A stretch of DNA of 44,181 nt from Rothia sp. (in: high G+C Gram-positive bacteria) (GTDB taxonomy: Bacteria; Actinomycetota; Actinomycetes; Actinomycetales; Micrococcaceae). Of this stretch, positions 1 to 8,403 are shown one piece after another. The position numbers and the translations under genes were made by a program. The notes beneath the pieces are model-generated. The model did no database searches. It was not told the origin of the DNA and was given only the letters and a program-made list of their open reading frames with translations. How positions within the stretch are numbered: position 1 is the first letter of the stretch; every line of letters starts with the position of its first letter. Where the stretch lies: positions 1 to 44,181 of the forward strand of contig NZ_JABZXW010000009.1 of assembly GCF_015265375.1 (NCBI RefSeq), in the 5' to 3' direction.

Positions 1-140
1 ATCCAGCTACCCATTTTCTGAATGACTATGGACGTTCGCCTTACTACCACGCTAGCACTCTGGGGCTAAAAACTCCCCTCACAACACAGCTTTCTGCACC
101 CACCGCGCTCCCCCACCCTCGCCTCCTCAAGGCACACAGA

Positions 141-179
141 ACCACCCCCTCCGCAGCTTGTCGCCGCAAAGGGGGTGGT
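141..179 (-). terminator. Hairpin downstream of thrS
   Basis: A perfect 10-bp inverted repeat (141-150 with 170-179) encloses a 19-nt loop about 35 bases past the thrS stop. It is the likely thrS terminator. The base run following it is only mildly T-rich on either strand, so it may also serve a gene entering from the left. Nothing else is supported in positions 1-140. Confidence 0.65.
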
Positions 180-212
180 TTCTATATGTGAGCTAGACCA
201 GAAAGCCTAGTG

Positions 213-2246
213 TTACTCAGCAGCCTCCGTGCTGGGCTTCGGGTCTTCGTTCACGCGGTTGCGGATATGCTCCACAATACGTGCCACAGCCTCATCCACG
301 GGCACACCGTTCTCCTGCTTGTTACCGCGGAAACGGAACGAAACAGCGCCGTGCTCCGCATCCTCACCGCCAGCAATCAGAATGAACGGAACCTTCTCAG
401 TAGACGCGGTACGAATCTTCTTCGTGAAACGATCCGAACCGTAATCCACCTCAACACGCACACCGTGCGCACGCAGCTTGTCCGCAATCTCGGTCATGTA
501 GTCGTTGAACGCCTCAGCCACCGGAACACCAATAACCTGAACCGGCGACAGCCACGCCGGGAACGCACCCGCATAGTGCTCAGTCAGCACACCCAGGAAG
601 CGCTCAATCGAGCCGAACTTCGCCGAGTGAATCATGACCGGCTCCTGCACGGTACCATCAGCAGCCTGGTACTCCAGACCGAAACGGCTCGGCTGGTTGA
701 AGTCATACTGAACAGTCGACATCTGCCAGGTACGGCCAATCGCGTCCTTCGCCTGCACCGAAATCTTCGGGCCATAGAACGCAGCTCCACCGGGATCCGG
801 AACGAGCTCCAGGCCGGTCTCCTTCGCAACCTGCTCCAGAACCGCGGTAGCCTCTTCCCACTGCTCATCAGTACCGATGAACTTATCCTTCTTATCGCCC
901 TCAGTGTCGCGGGTGGACAGCTCAAGGTAGAAGTCAGTCATGCCGAAGTCCTCAAGCAGGCTCAGCATGAACTTCAGCAGGTGACGCACCTCGTCCGGTG
1001 CCTGCTCCTTCGTCACGTACGAGTGCGAGTCGTCCTGGCTAATCATGCGCACACGGGTCAGGCCCTGCAGCACGCCGGACTTCTCGTCACGGTACACGGT
1101 GCCGAACTCGAAGAAACGCAGCGGCAGCTCACGGTACGAACGGCCACGAGAACGGTAAATCTCGTTGTGCATCGGGCAGTTCATAGCCTTCAGACGGTAG
1201 TTACCGTTATCCAGCTCCATGGAGGGGAACATGCCGTCCGCATAGTACGGAAGGTGACCGGAAGTGTAGAACAGGTCTTCCTTCGAAATGTGCGGGGTGC
1301 TGACGTACTGGAAACCCTCCTGAATGTGGCGGGTACGCACGTAGTCTTCCATCTCGCGCTTAATCACGCCACCCTTAGGGTGAATCACCGGCAGGCCGGG
1401 GCCAATGTTCTTCGGGAAGGAGAACAGGTCCAGCTCACGGCCCAGGCGGCGGTGGTCACGGCGCTCCGCCTCAGCGATGCGCTCCTTGTACGCCACCAGC
1501 TCGTCCTTAGTCGGCCAAGCGGTACCGTAAATACGCTGCAGCATGGGGTTCTTCTCAGAACCGCGCCAGTACGCGCCACCGGCACGCATCAGGGCGTAAC
1601 CGTTAGCAATCAGCTTGGTGTTCGGCAGGTGCGGGCCGCGGCAGAGGTCCTTCCAGACGGTCTCGCCGGTCTTCGCGTTCACGTTGTCGTAAATGGTGAT
1701 CTCACCCTCGCCGACCTCCACGGATGCGCCCTCGGCAGCATCCGCACCAGAACCGGGGCCCTGGGTCAGGGAGAGCAGCTCCAGCTTGTACGGCTCGTTC
1801 GCCATCTCGGCGACAGCCTCGTCGTGGGTGACCACGCGGCGGCGGAACAGCTGACCGGACTTGATGATCTTAATCATCGACTTCTCGATCTTCTTCAGAT
1901 CTTCCGGAGTGAACGGCTCAGCCACATCAAAGTCAAAGTAGAAGCCGTCAGTAATGTACGGGCCAATACCCAGCTTGGCGTCCTTACGGTACTCCTGCAC
2001 CGCCTGCGCCATCACGTGCGCAGCAGAGTGGCGCAGAACGTTCAGGCCGTCCGGCTCGTGAATGAAAACCGGCTCAACGGAGTCGCCAGCAGACAGCTCA
2101 TGGGAGAGATCAACGAGCACGCCGTTCACGCGTGCCACAACAATCTTCGGGTCGTCAGCGAACAGCTCAGCGGCAGTCTTCGCGGTGACCTCGCGCTCCT
2201 CACCAGAAACGCTAATAACAATTGCTGAAGAATCAGCGGCAGACAT
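213..2246 (-). CDS. thrS: Threonine--tRNA ligase
   Basis: Class II aminoacyl-tRNA synthetase that charges tRNA-Thr in the cytoplasm. The 677-residue protein has an N-terminal TGS domain (about 5-65). An editing domain follows, with HSAAH (H73, H77) and a later CRGPH motif. The class II catalytic core includes the zinc-site NCPMH, motif 2 around FFEFGTVYRDE and motif 3 around GSIERFLGVLTEHY. A C-terminal anticodon-binding domain closes the protein. Length and domain order are complete. The ATG at 2246 is preceded by AAGGAG at suitable spacing. It stands alone, with a hairpin behind it and a separate regulator gene upstream. I see no T-box-like leader in the 130 bases before it. Confidence 0.97.
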   Translation of the reverse strand: MSAADSSAIVISVSGEEREVTAKTAAELFADDPKIVVARVNGVLVDLSHELSAGDSVEPVFIHEPDGLNVLRHSAAHVMAQAVQEYRKDAKLGIGPYITDGFYFDFDVAEPFTPEDLKKIEKSMIKIIKSGQLFRRRVVTHDEAVAEMANEPYKLELLSLTQGPGSGADAAEGASVEVGEGEITIYDNVNAKTGETVWKDLCRGPHLPNTKLIANGYALMRAGGAYWRGSEKNPMLQRIYGTAWPTKDELVAYKERIAEAERRDHRRLGRELDLFSFPKNIGPGLPVIHPKGGVIKREMEDYVRTRHIQEGFQYVSTPHISKEDLFYTSGHLPYYADGMFPSMELDNGNYRLKAMNCPMHNEIYRSRGRSYRELPLRFFEFGTVYRDEKSGVLQGLTRVRMISQDDSHSYVTKEQAPDEVRHLLKFMLSLLEDFGMTDFYLELSTRDTEGDKKDKFIGTDEQWEEATAVLEQVAKETGLELVPDPGGAAFYGPKISVQAKDAIGRTWQMSTVQYDFNQPSRFGLEYQAADGTVQEPVMIHSAKFGSIERFLGVLTEHYAGAFPAWLSPVQVIGVPVAEAFNDYMTEIADKLRAHGVRVEVDYGSDRFTKKIRTASTEKVPFILIAGGEDAEHGAVSFRFRGNKQENGVPVDEAVARIVEHIRNRVNEDPKPSTEAAE

Positions 2247-2377
2247 AAGTCTCCTTAACTCAGGCGCGCGCGGCCGCTCGGGGCGCCGCGGGTGCGCATA
2301 CTATTCCGCACTGTACTGGTGCACGGACACACACCATCTTACAACGGCTCCCAGCAAACGCTCAGCTTGAGGGCAGA

Positions 2378-2851
2378 CTAGTCCGCATGATGTTCACGCG
2401 TATGCTCATACACGTCCACCACAATGTGGCTAATATGGTCGTCCTTCAGACGGTAAATAGTGGTGCGGCCCTGCTGCTCACGGTCAATCACGTGCGCCTC
2501 ACGCAGGATGCGCAGATGATGCGAGGCGAGCGGCTGCGAAATGCCCAGGCAGGTGTACAGTTCGCTCACACTGTGCGGGCGGTGCATCAGGTGATGCGCA
2601 ATCGCCAGGCGGAGCGGGTTCGCGAGCGCAGAGAAAATCGCCACGGACGGGCCGAACTGTTCCTCCCAGTCCTTGGGGCTGTTGCCTTCGAAGAGGGGCG
2701 CGTTAGCGGGCACCTCGTGGCTGTGCTCTGAGGCGTGCTCGGCGATGTGGTTCGCTACGTGCGCCGCTACATGCGCAACCGTATGTTCTGCGGCATGGTC
2801 AGCGTGGGTGGTGTTAGTTTCGGTCTGGTCTGTGTGCTGGCTCTGAGTCAT
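2378..2851 (-). CDS. ArsR/SmtB-family metal-sensing repressor with histidine-repeat arm
   Basis: A 157-residue winged-helix DNA-binding repressor of the ArsR/SmtB family; the wHTH spans about 65-135, with the recognition helix near SQPLASHHLRIL. The C-terminal helix carries D-x-H-x10-H-x2-E, the exact spacing of the alpha-5 zinc site of SmtB, so zinc or cobalt sensing is the best prediction. The unusual part is the N-terminal arm: histidines at 19, 23, 27, 31, 35, 39 and 43 recur every four residues, with further His at 6, 16 and 45. On a helix these would lie near one face and could bind several metal ions. AAGGTG sits about 8 bases before the ATG. A long hairpin lies just upstream. The target genes are not shown by the sequence; the CDF exporter at 32 kb is a candidate. 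Confidence 0.9.
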   Translation of the reverse strand: MTQSQHTDQTETNTTHADHAAEHTVAHVAAHVANHIAEHASEHSHEVPANAPLFEGNSPKDWEEQFGPSVAIFSALANPLRLAIAHHLMHRPHSVSELYTCLGISQPLASHHLRILREAHVIDREQQGRTTIYRLKDDHISHIVVDVYEHTREHHAD

Positions 2852-2877
2852 AGTATTTTCACCTTAGGTACAGGAAG

Positions 2878-2930
2878 GGGGCACGTCAAGAAAGTTACGC
2901 CTGCGCGGCGTGCTTTCTTGAGCGTGCCCC
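2878..2930 (-). promoter_or_regulatory. Long inverted repeat upstream of the ArsR gene
   Basis: An imperfect inverted repeat lies 27 bases before the ArsR start. The outer arms 2878-2885/2923-2930 and middle arms 2887-2894/2913-2920 are perfect 8-bp pairs. An inner 5-bp pair, 2897-2901/2907-2911, tops the stem. It could be an operator or 5'-leader structure for autoregulation. It could equally be a terminator for the secreted-protein gene, which ends at 3114, but there is no U-run on the minus side. No gene or other clear element is seen in 2931-3113. Confidence 0.5.
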
Positions 2931-3113
2931 TCTCCCCTATGTGCACTTGTGTTCGCTGGTGTGCAGATGCTGTTGCAGTTGTCGGTGCGCTGTCATTGTG
3001 GCGGCAACATCGTGGACCACCGCCCTCCTAGAGCGGTTCATCACATTGCGGTCATAATGCCAAGCGCTGCGCTGTAACTGCGTCAGCTCGCGAGTATGAA
3101 ACCCTAGAGCACC

Positions 3114-5678
3114 TTAGCGGTTAGCGACTGCCACCTGCAGGTAACCCTCAGCGGACTTTACGCCCTTGTCGGTCACAGCGCGGTAGCGGACCAGCGGTGC
3201 GAAGCCCTGCTTATTCTTAGCGGATACCGCAATGCCCTGAGTGCCGTCCGGCAGGGTCACCACGCGGTAGGTGCCGTACTCGTCGCTGTATGCGCTGACG
3301 ACCTGGCCGCGCTGGTTGAGCAGCTCCAGCTTCTTGACGGTCTCGCCGCGGCTGTATGCGCCGAAGGATGCCTCGTCGTTGTTCAGGACCGCCACGTTCT
3401 GGGTGGTGCCCGAGTACAGGGAGACGGAGTCCTCACGCGCGATGGGGCTGTTCTTGTCGACCACGTGCACCTTCAGCGGGATCGAGTACAGCTGCGCTGC
3501 AGAACCCTTCTTCGCCTTCACATCGGACATGCGTGCCGGTGCCTTGTCGGTGCGGTTCACGGTGATGTTCGTACCGTTGTCGCGGCGCAGGTCCCAGGTG
3601 GTGCCGGTGACGTCATGGGTGTTCAGGTCAATCGAGTAGGTGCCGGTCTTGCCGTTGGAGGCAAAACGGATGCCGGTCTCCGCGCTGGAGAACTGGCCGC
3701 CAGCAGTGTTGACCTTCTCCTTGTTGACCCAGCGACTGGGGCGGAAGTTCGGGGTCTGCTCGATTTCCTGGAAGTTGTAGTCACGGGCGTAACGGTAGTT
3801 CGGGGAAACCTTGTGCGACTGGTGCACGCTCTGCGCGACTGCGGTCTCGCCAGAGTAGACGGTGGCGTGGTGCTCGGCGGGCTGGTAAATCACGCCGGAG
3901 CCGGTGCCGGTCTTGCCGTAGGAATCCGAGGGGTACTTGAACTTCACGCTGGTATCTGCGCGGGCGGTGTTGCGGCCTGCACTGTTTTCAGCGGACTCGG
4001 TGTAGTTCACGGGCATCCACTGCACCTGCTGCCAGGGGAACTGGTTGCCGGTGAAGCCGCTGGGCACGAAGTTCGCGAACATTGCCGCCAGCTGCGGGTC
4101 TTCCTTGTACACGTTCTTACCCTGGCGGGCGTAGGGCGCGTAGGAGCTTGCCGCCTCCAGGTTGAATGCGTTGGTGAAGAGGTTACGGTCCGCGATGATG
4201 AAGCCGTATTCCTTCATCGCGGTCAGAATCATGCGCGAGAGCTCGTCTTCGGCGTGACCGGTGTTACGCAGGTGCTCTTCCACGTCAAAGTTCGCGGGCA
4301 GGAAGCCGCGCTGACCGGCACGGGGCGCGTTCGGGTACTTGCTCATGTCCAGCTTGCCGTCGGTACCCTTCGCGGGGAAGGAGGAAGTCAGCGCCGCATA
4401 GTCAGCCGCGGTGATGGACACCATGTGGTTGATCTTGCCTGCCTTGAGCTCGTCCACACCAATCTGGGTGATCTCATTCGCCAGGCCCACCACGGAGGAG
4501 GTGCCGTTCTTGAGGGTCAGCCAGTAGTTGTCTTCGCCCACGCCGCCGAAGTTCGGCTTAGCGAGCATGTAACCGCCGGAAGACACGTGGTAGGTCGCCG
4601 GGTAGTCAACCGCAACGGGGATGTCCACGGTGCCGCGGGTGCCTGCGGGAATCTTGTAGGTGATAACGCCGGTGTTCGCGTCGATGGATGCGCCGGGTAC
4701 GTTCTTTGCCAGGCGGAACTTCGCGCCGCGAGCAATCGGGTAGGAGGTGCGGGCATTGCCGGACTTCGCGTCGATGCTCACGGGTGCGTTGATGGTGACG
4801 GTCTGACCTGCGTTGCCGCGGCCGACGTTGTCGTACTGAATCTTTGCGCTCTTGGGGGTGGATACGTTGCCGCCACCTACCTGCACGCGGGCGGTGCTGG
4901 TGTAGGTCTGTGCGTCTGCATCCTTGACGAACTTGAAGTAGGAGCGCCAGATGCCGGTCGCTTCGTCGTAGAGGGCGACGGACTGATCGCCGGAGAGGCC
5001 GTGGTCCTCGGCAAGCCACTTCGGGATCGGGGCGCCGCCGGTGAGGATGCGCTTGTTCTCTGCGTTGGCGTTGACGCGGCCATCGCGGGAGACGACCTCG
5101 ACGTACTCCTGGTGCGGGTTCGCGGAGTTCACGGCGAGGGTCGGGATGTTTTCGTGGCCACCGACGGTCTGGGCGCGGTCCTTCTTCACAGTGCCCGCGT
5201 TGATGGCGGTGGTGACGGGGTGGTTACCCGCATCGCCGGTGTATTCGAGGAAGGTGCGGCTGATTTCGCTACTGTTGGCTACGACGGCTTCGGTGCCGGT
5301 GAGCTTCTTGGCGGCGAATGAATCACGGGCGAGCTTACCACTGAGGGGCGAGGTGTTCTCGGTGGTGGTCAGCTGCGCCTTAGTGAGGGAGGAGTTAACC
5401 GGTGCGAGGGTCGCGATGCTCTGTGCCTTCTGGTCGGGGTTCCAGTAGCAGGTCGGACCGGGCGCCATGTTGGTGAGGTTCGCCAGGGTTGGCACGGTGC
5501 GGTAGCCTGCGTCGACGCAGGTGGTACCGGCTACGTTGCGGATGGGGGCGGTTGCACCGAAGGTCGCGGGGAGGTTCGCGCCGGTGATGACGGTTGCCAG
5601 TGCTGCGGAGGCAGCGATGGTGGCACGGCGGCGGTTTGCAGGGCGCTGTGCCGGGTTTTTGGATGCAGTTGTGGTCAT
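3114..5678 (-). CDS. Large secreted surface protein with Rib-like domain
   Basis: A predicted exported protein of 854 residues. The start at 5678 was chosen because it has a GGAAG ribosome site and opens directly into a signal peptide: RRR at 16-18, a hydrophobic stretch at about 19-41, and likely cleavage near residue 42. A longer reading starting at 5924 lacks these features. Residues about 277-360 match the Rib/alpha-like fold (pattern ending in GTVDIPVAVDYP). Residues about 418-560 contain a segment with RMILTAMKEYGF, reminiscent of actinobacterial secreted proteins of unknown activity. Residues about 735-850 resemble a cadherin/Ig-like repeat that begins with an N-D-E-A turn. Two early cysteines (54, 77) could pair. 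There is no LPXTG motif or C-terminal membrane segment, so it is probably released or held non-covalently. An adhesin or wall-associated role is inferred. Confidence 0.75.
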   Translation of the reverse strand: MTTTASKNPAQRPANRRRATIAASAALATVITGANLPATFGATAPIRNVAGTTCVDAGYRTVPTLANLTNMAPGPTCYWNPDQKAQSIATLAPVNSSLTKAQLTTTENTSPLSGKLARDSFAAKKLTGTEAVVANSSEISRTFLEYTGDAGNHPVTTAINAGTVKKDRAQTVGGHENIPTLAVNSANPHQEYVEVVSRDGRVNANAENKRILTGGAPIPKWLAEDHGLSGDQSVALYDEATGIWRSYFKFVKDADAQTYTSTARVQVGGGNVSTPKSAKIQYDNVGRGNAGQTVTINAPVSIDAKSGNARTSYPIARGAKFRLAKNVPGASIDANTGVITYKIPAGTRGTVDIPVAVDYPATYHVSSGGYMLAKPNFGGVGEDNYWLTLKNGTSSVVGLANEITQIGVDELKAGKINHMVSITAADYAALTSSFPAKGTDGKLDMSKYPNAPRAGQRGFLPANFDVEEHLRNTGHAEDELSRMILTAMKEYGFIIADRNLFTNAFNLEAASSYAPYARQGKNVYKEDPQLAAMFANFVPSGFTGNQFPWQQVQWMPVNYTESAENSAGRNTARADTSVKFKYPSDSYGKTGTGSGVIYQPAEHHATVYSGETAVAQSVHQSHKVSPNYRYARDYNFQEIEQTPNFRPSRWVNKEKVNTAGGQFSSAETGIRFASNGKTGTYSIDLNTHDVTGTTWDLRRDNGTNITVNRTDKAPARMSDVKAKKGSAAQLYSIPLKVHVVDKNSPIAREDSVSLYSGTTQNVAVLNNDEASFGAYSRGETVKKLELLNQRGQVVSAYSDEYGTYRVVTLPDGTQGIAVSAKNKQGFAPLVRYRAVTDKGVKSAEGYLQVAVANR

Positions 5679-6404
5679 GTTTTTCTTCCGTTCGTGTCGG
5701 CTTGTTTGAGTGAGTGCGTTTGTATGAACAAACACGGACGTGAGTGAAATATGCATCTGAGGGTGTACCCGGGTGGGTCCTAATCTTCTGGCAGGAGTTC
5801 TCAGGAAACTCTCAGATAATCCCCATACCCTACATAGTCTTTTGGGTGAACGCAAAACGAGTTTGTGATTTTGGGCACCGATTTTTTGATAAAGGTTCAG
5901 GTTTAGAGTCACATCTCCTTGCACCTTTGTGCATTTATTGGTGTTTGAAGACGCAGAATTTGCACCGCAGTGTTTAGGCTTTACTCCTAGTCAAGCGATG
6001 GTGATGTGAAGAAAACGAAAAATGCGCACGGGGAACTAAACCTTAAACCTTAAAATTCCCCAAAAGACGCGCCAAAACTCCCTGTTGAATTTCTCACAGG
6101 TGACCACAATCTGAGATTCTGCACCGAGAGCAGATAGCACCCCATGCACCGAGACGGGCACCCAGCCACCCCTCAAAGAGCAATTTTCTGGTAACCATCA
6201 CCCAACAGGGGCACCCTGCGCTTCACCTCGCTGACCCCTCAAAACCCACGTAAAACCCTAAAATTCACGTAAAAGTTCAAAGTTTCTATGTGTTTGTCAG
6301 TGTGTAACCATGCAAACACACCACGCCCCCACTCGAGGTGCTGCACGCAGCTCCCAGCAACGACTCCAAGCCGCCCACCGGGGGCTTTATCAATGCAAAA
6401 AAGT
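5679..6404. other. AT-rich non-coding region upstream of the secreted-protein gene
   Basis: No convincing gene lies here. Base composition is clearly more AT-rich than in the neighbouring genes. It should contain the promoter of the secreted-protein gene. Visible elements are a direct repeat CACGTAAAA at 6247-6255 and 6266-6274 (period 19), and a ggggaa/ttcccc inverted repeat (6030-6035/6056-6061) around a doubled CCTTAAA. None can be assigned to a known regulator. Confidence 0.5.
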
Positions 6405-6437
6405 ACTCCGCATGTGCCTTAAAAACACATGCGGAGT
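6405..6437 (-). terminator. Rho-independent terminator of the FAH-family gene
   Basis: A perfect 12-bp stem (6405-6416/6426-6437) with a 9-nt loop is followed on the minus strand by a run of six U. It lies about 165 bases past the stop of the fumarylacetoacetate-hydrolase-family gene. The bases in between (6438-6602) hold no gene. Confidence 0.8.
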
Positions 6438-6602
6438 GCATATATATTCACCTATAGCTACCGCGGGTGCGCCCCGCAGCAGGTATCGGTAGCCCCCCCC
6501 AGCGTGGGTTCACGTGGGTTCATCCGCAGTTGCTCACAGAGCCAGGGGAAACCACGGCGCCACGGGTTAGCTACAGCGCAAAATAGTTACGGCGCACGAT
6601 AG

Positions 6603-7493
6603 TTACAGTGCGCCCGCCTCCGAGCAGACATTCACCAGCTCACCAATGCCCTCAATACGGGTGCGCACCGTCTGCCCCGGCTTCAACCACTGACGCGGAT
6701 GCAGCGACAAACCAACCCCCGCCGGGGTACCCGTCGCCACCAGGTCACCCGGCTCCAGGGTCATAAACCGCGAAATATAGGACAGCAGCTGCGCCGGAGT
6801 GAACACCATATCCGCCGTCGTGCCGCGCTGACGCACCACGCCGTCCACCTCACAGACCAGCTCCAGGCCGGCAACCGGGTCAACCTCATCGGGGCTCACA
6901 ATCACCGGACCGAACGGAGTCATCGCATCCCAGTTCTTACCCTGGAACCACTCCGAGGAACGACCCTGCCAGTCACGCACCGACACATCATTCATGACCG
7001 TGTACCCCATCAGAGCCTCAAGTGCCTGCTCCTCTGTGGCGTTACGCAGGCGAGCGCCCACGACCAGGCACAGCTCAACCTCCCAGTCGATTTTCGTGCT
7101 GCCGGTGCCGTCGTCGTCGGGCATGCGAATCTGCTCGCCGGGGCCAATCAGCGCGTTCGGGAACTTCGCGAACAGCGCCGGATGCTCGGGCACCTCAAGG
7201 TTCATTTCCGCGGCGTGGTCGCGGTAGTTCAGGCCGGCGCACACAATCTTGCCGGGCTTATCCAGCGGGCGAATAAAGGGTAGGGAGTTCCACAGCTCCT
7301 CGCCGTGGCCCATGACGGTCGCACCGTTCTCCTTCAGGATCGCCACGGCATTCTTCGGGTCGCCAAAGTTCAGGCGGAACCGGCTGTAGAAATTCAGTAG
7401 CGGGCTGAGCTTCGCCGGAAGCTCGTACACGCTCTCTTCGAAGAAGCAGACCGCGCGGCTACCCTTCGAGTCTTTAATCTGTGCCCAACGCAT
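6603..7493 (-). CDS. Fumarylacetoacetate hydrolase family protein
   Basis: A 296-residue member of the FAH superfamily, metal-dependent enzymes acting on 2-oxo or 1,3-dicarbonyl acids (hydrolases, isomerases, decarboxylases). An N-terminal beta domain (about 1-75) precedes the catalytic domain (about 80-290). The catalytic domain has GLNYRDHAAE near 88-97, the acidic metal ligands of DWEVEL (E138, E140), D169 in NDVSVRD, and the loop QGKNWDAMTPFGP. The precise substrate cannot be read from sequence. AAGGAG precedes the ATG at 7493. It follows the lipoate-ligase-like gene by 69 bases on the same strand, so the two may share a transcript. Confidence 0.88.
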   Translation of the reverse strand: MRWAQIKDSKGSRAVCFFEESVYELPAKLSPLLNFYSRFRLNFGDPKNAVAILKENGATVMGHGEELWNSLPFIRPLDKPGKIVCAGLNYRDHAAEMNLEVPEHPALFAKFPNALIGPGEQIRMPDDDGTGSTKIDWEVELCLVVGARLRNATEEQALEALMGYTVMNDVSVRDWQGRSSEWFQGKNWDAMTPFGPVIVSPDEVDPVAGLELVCEVDGVVRQRGTTADMVFTPAQLLSYISRFMTLEPGDLVATGTPAGVGLSLHPRQWLKPGQTVRTRIEGIGELVNVCSEAGAL

Positions 7494-7562
7494 GGATGCT
7501 CCTTCGCTTCAGGTGGGGATATATCGAATTAAGGTACGGATAAAAGTCAGAAATAAAACAAC

Positions 7563-8261
7563 CTAGTGAAAGCCGTTTTGGGCGTACACTTCAACGATGG
7601 CGTCTTCCAGGTCTTCCATGAGCAGGGCGGGGTTCGCGTCCTGCGCCGCGCCAACCGTGGCGGGGTCCAGGTCCATGCCGAGGGCACGGTACACATCCGC
7701 GGTGACCGCCCGCAGCGGCGCAGAATCAGAGACCACGATGCCGGTGCTGAACCACCAGCCGCCGGTCACCACACGCTGGGCGGTGCCGACCAGCTTAATG
7801 CGGCCACCACCTGCGGAGGTGGGAAGCTGGGCGTGCACCGAATACTCGCCGGGGCAATACTCCCCCGGAATCTCGCCCATGCGCGCATCCACGCCAACCT
7901 CACGGAGCGCCTGCGCATACATGGAACCGAACAGTTCGTAGCGTAGGGTGTTGCCGCTGCGGGCGTCGGAGGCGGGCTGAAAATGGTCCACGACCAGGCA
8001 CCCCTGATGGTAGGCGGCGGCGTGCCCGCCGACCTTGCGCACCAGCACCTCAAAGCCGTGCTCGGCGCACGCCGCGGCGGCGGCCGCGAAGCCGGGGTTC
8101 AGTTCGTCACGGCGGCCGAACGCGACCGTCGGGTTCGGCTGATACATGCGTAGGGTGGCTTCACGCTTGCCGGTTGCCACCTCGCGGAGCATCTGCACCG
8201 TCTGGTCGTGGTGAATGAGGATATCGCCGGAATCAGGGCCGGTCTCTCGAATAATTTGCAC
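7563..8261 (-). CDS. Lipoate--protein ligase-like (BPL/LplA/LipB family) protein
   Basis: A 232-residue single-domain protein of the biotin/lipoate protein ligase family, expected to attach lipoate or octanoate to carrier domains of 2-oxoacid dehydrogenases or the glycine cleavage system. RKVGGHAAAYH (75-85) stands in the place of the RRxxGGG-YHD lipoyl-AMP loop, and K156 in KLVGTAQR matches the conserved lysine. A GEYCPGEYS segment (133-141) is typical of the actinobacterial relatives. The start is GTG at 8261 with TAAAAT exactly six bases upstream, which suggests a leaderless or near-leaderless message. The first glycine-rich loop is atypical, so a scaffold or transferase variant of the family is possible. 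Confidence 0.8.
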   Translation of the reverse strand: MQIIRETGPDSGDILIHHDQTVQMLREVATGKREATLRMYQPNPTVAFGRRDELNPGFAAAAAACAEHGFEVLVRKVGGHAAAYHQGCLVVDHFQPASDARSGNTLRYELFGSMYAQALREVGVDARMGEIPGEYCPGEYSVHAQLPTSAGGGRIKLVGTAQRVVTGGWWFSTGIVVSDSAPLRAVTADVYRALGMDLDPATVGAAQDANPALLMEDLEDAIVEVYAQNGFH

Positions 8262-8267
8262 GTTCCT

Positions 8268-8273
8268 ATTTTA
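8268..8273 (-). promoter_or_regulatory. -10 box TAAAAT placed for a leaderless transcript
   Basis: TAAAAT fits the actinobacterial -10 pattern TANNNT and ends six bases before the GTG of the lipoate-ligase-like gene. Transcription would begin at or next to the start codon. No clear -35 box is visible. Confidence 0.45.
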
Positions 8274-8403
8274 CGGTTACGCTCGCCACAGCTCCCACGT
8301 CTCCCCACAATGCGAAAACGCCCACCCGGGTAGCTAAAACCTAGTAATCCCCCACCCCCTCCGCTAGGGTAGAAGAAAGACCCAAAACACCTTGGAGAAT
8401 GCC

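Noticed and set aside
210..2228. Very long open frames opposite thrS, uvrA, fhs, nrdE, rne and others
   Set aside because: They mirror the codon frame of the real genes. The strains' avoidance of TTA, CTA and TCA codons leaves few stops on the opposite strand. None has a ribosome site, promoter or recognised domain.
2247..2377. T-box or other riboswitch before thrS
   Set aside because: The gap is short, and I find neither a T-box sequence nor a specifier loop.
6247..6274. Iteron-like repeat CACGTAAAA suggesting a plasmid origin
   Set aside because: Only two copies and no replication gene; surrounding genes are chromosomal.
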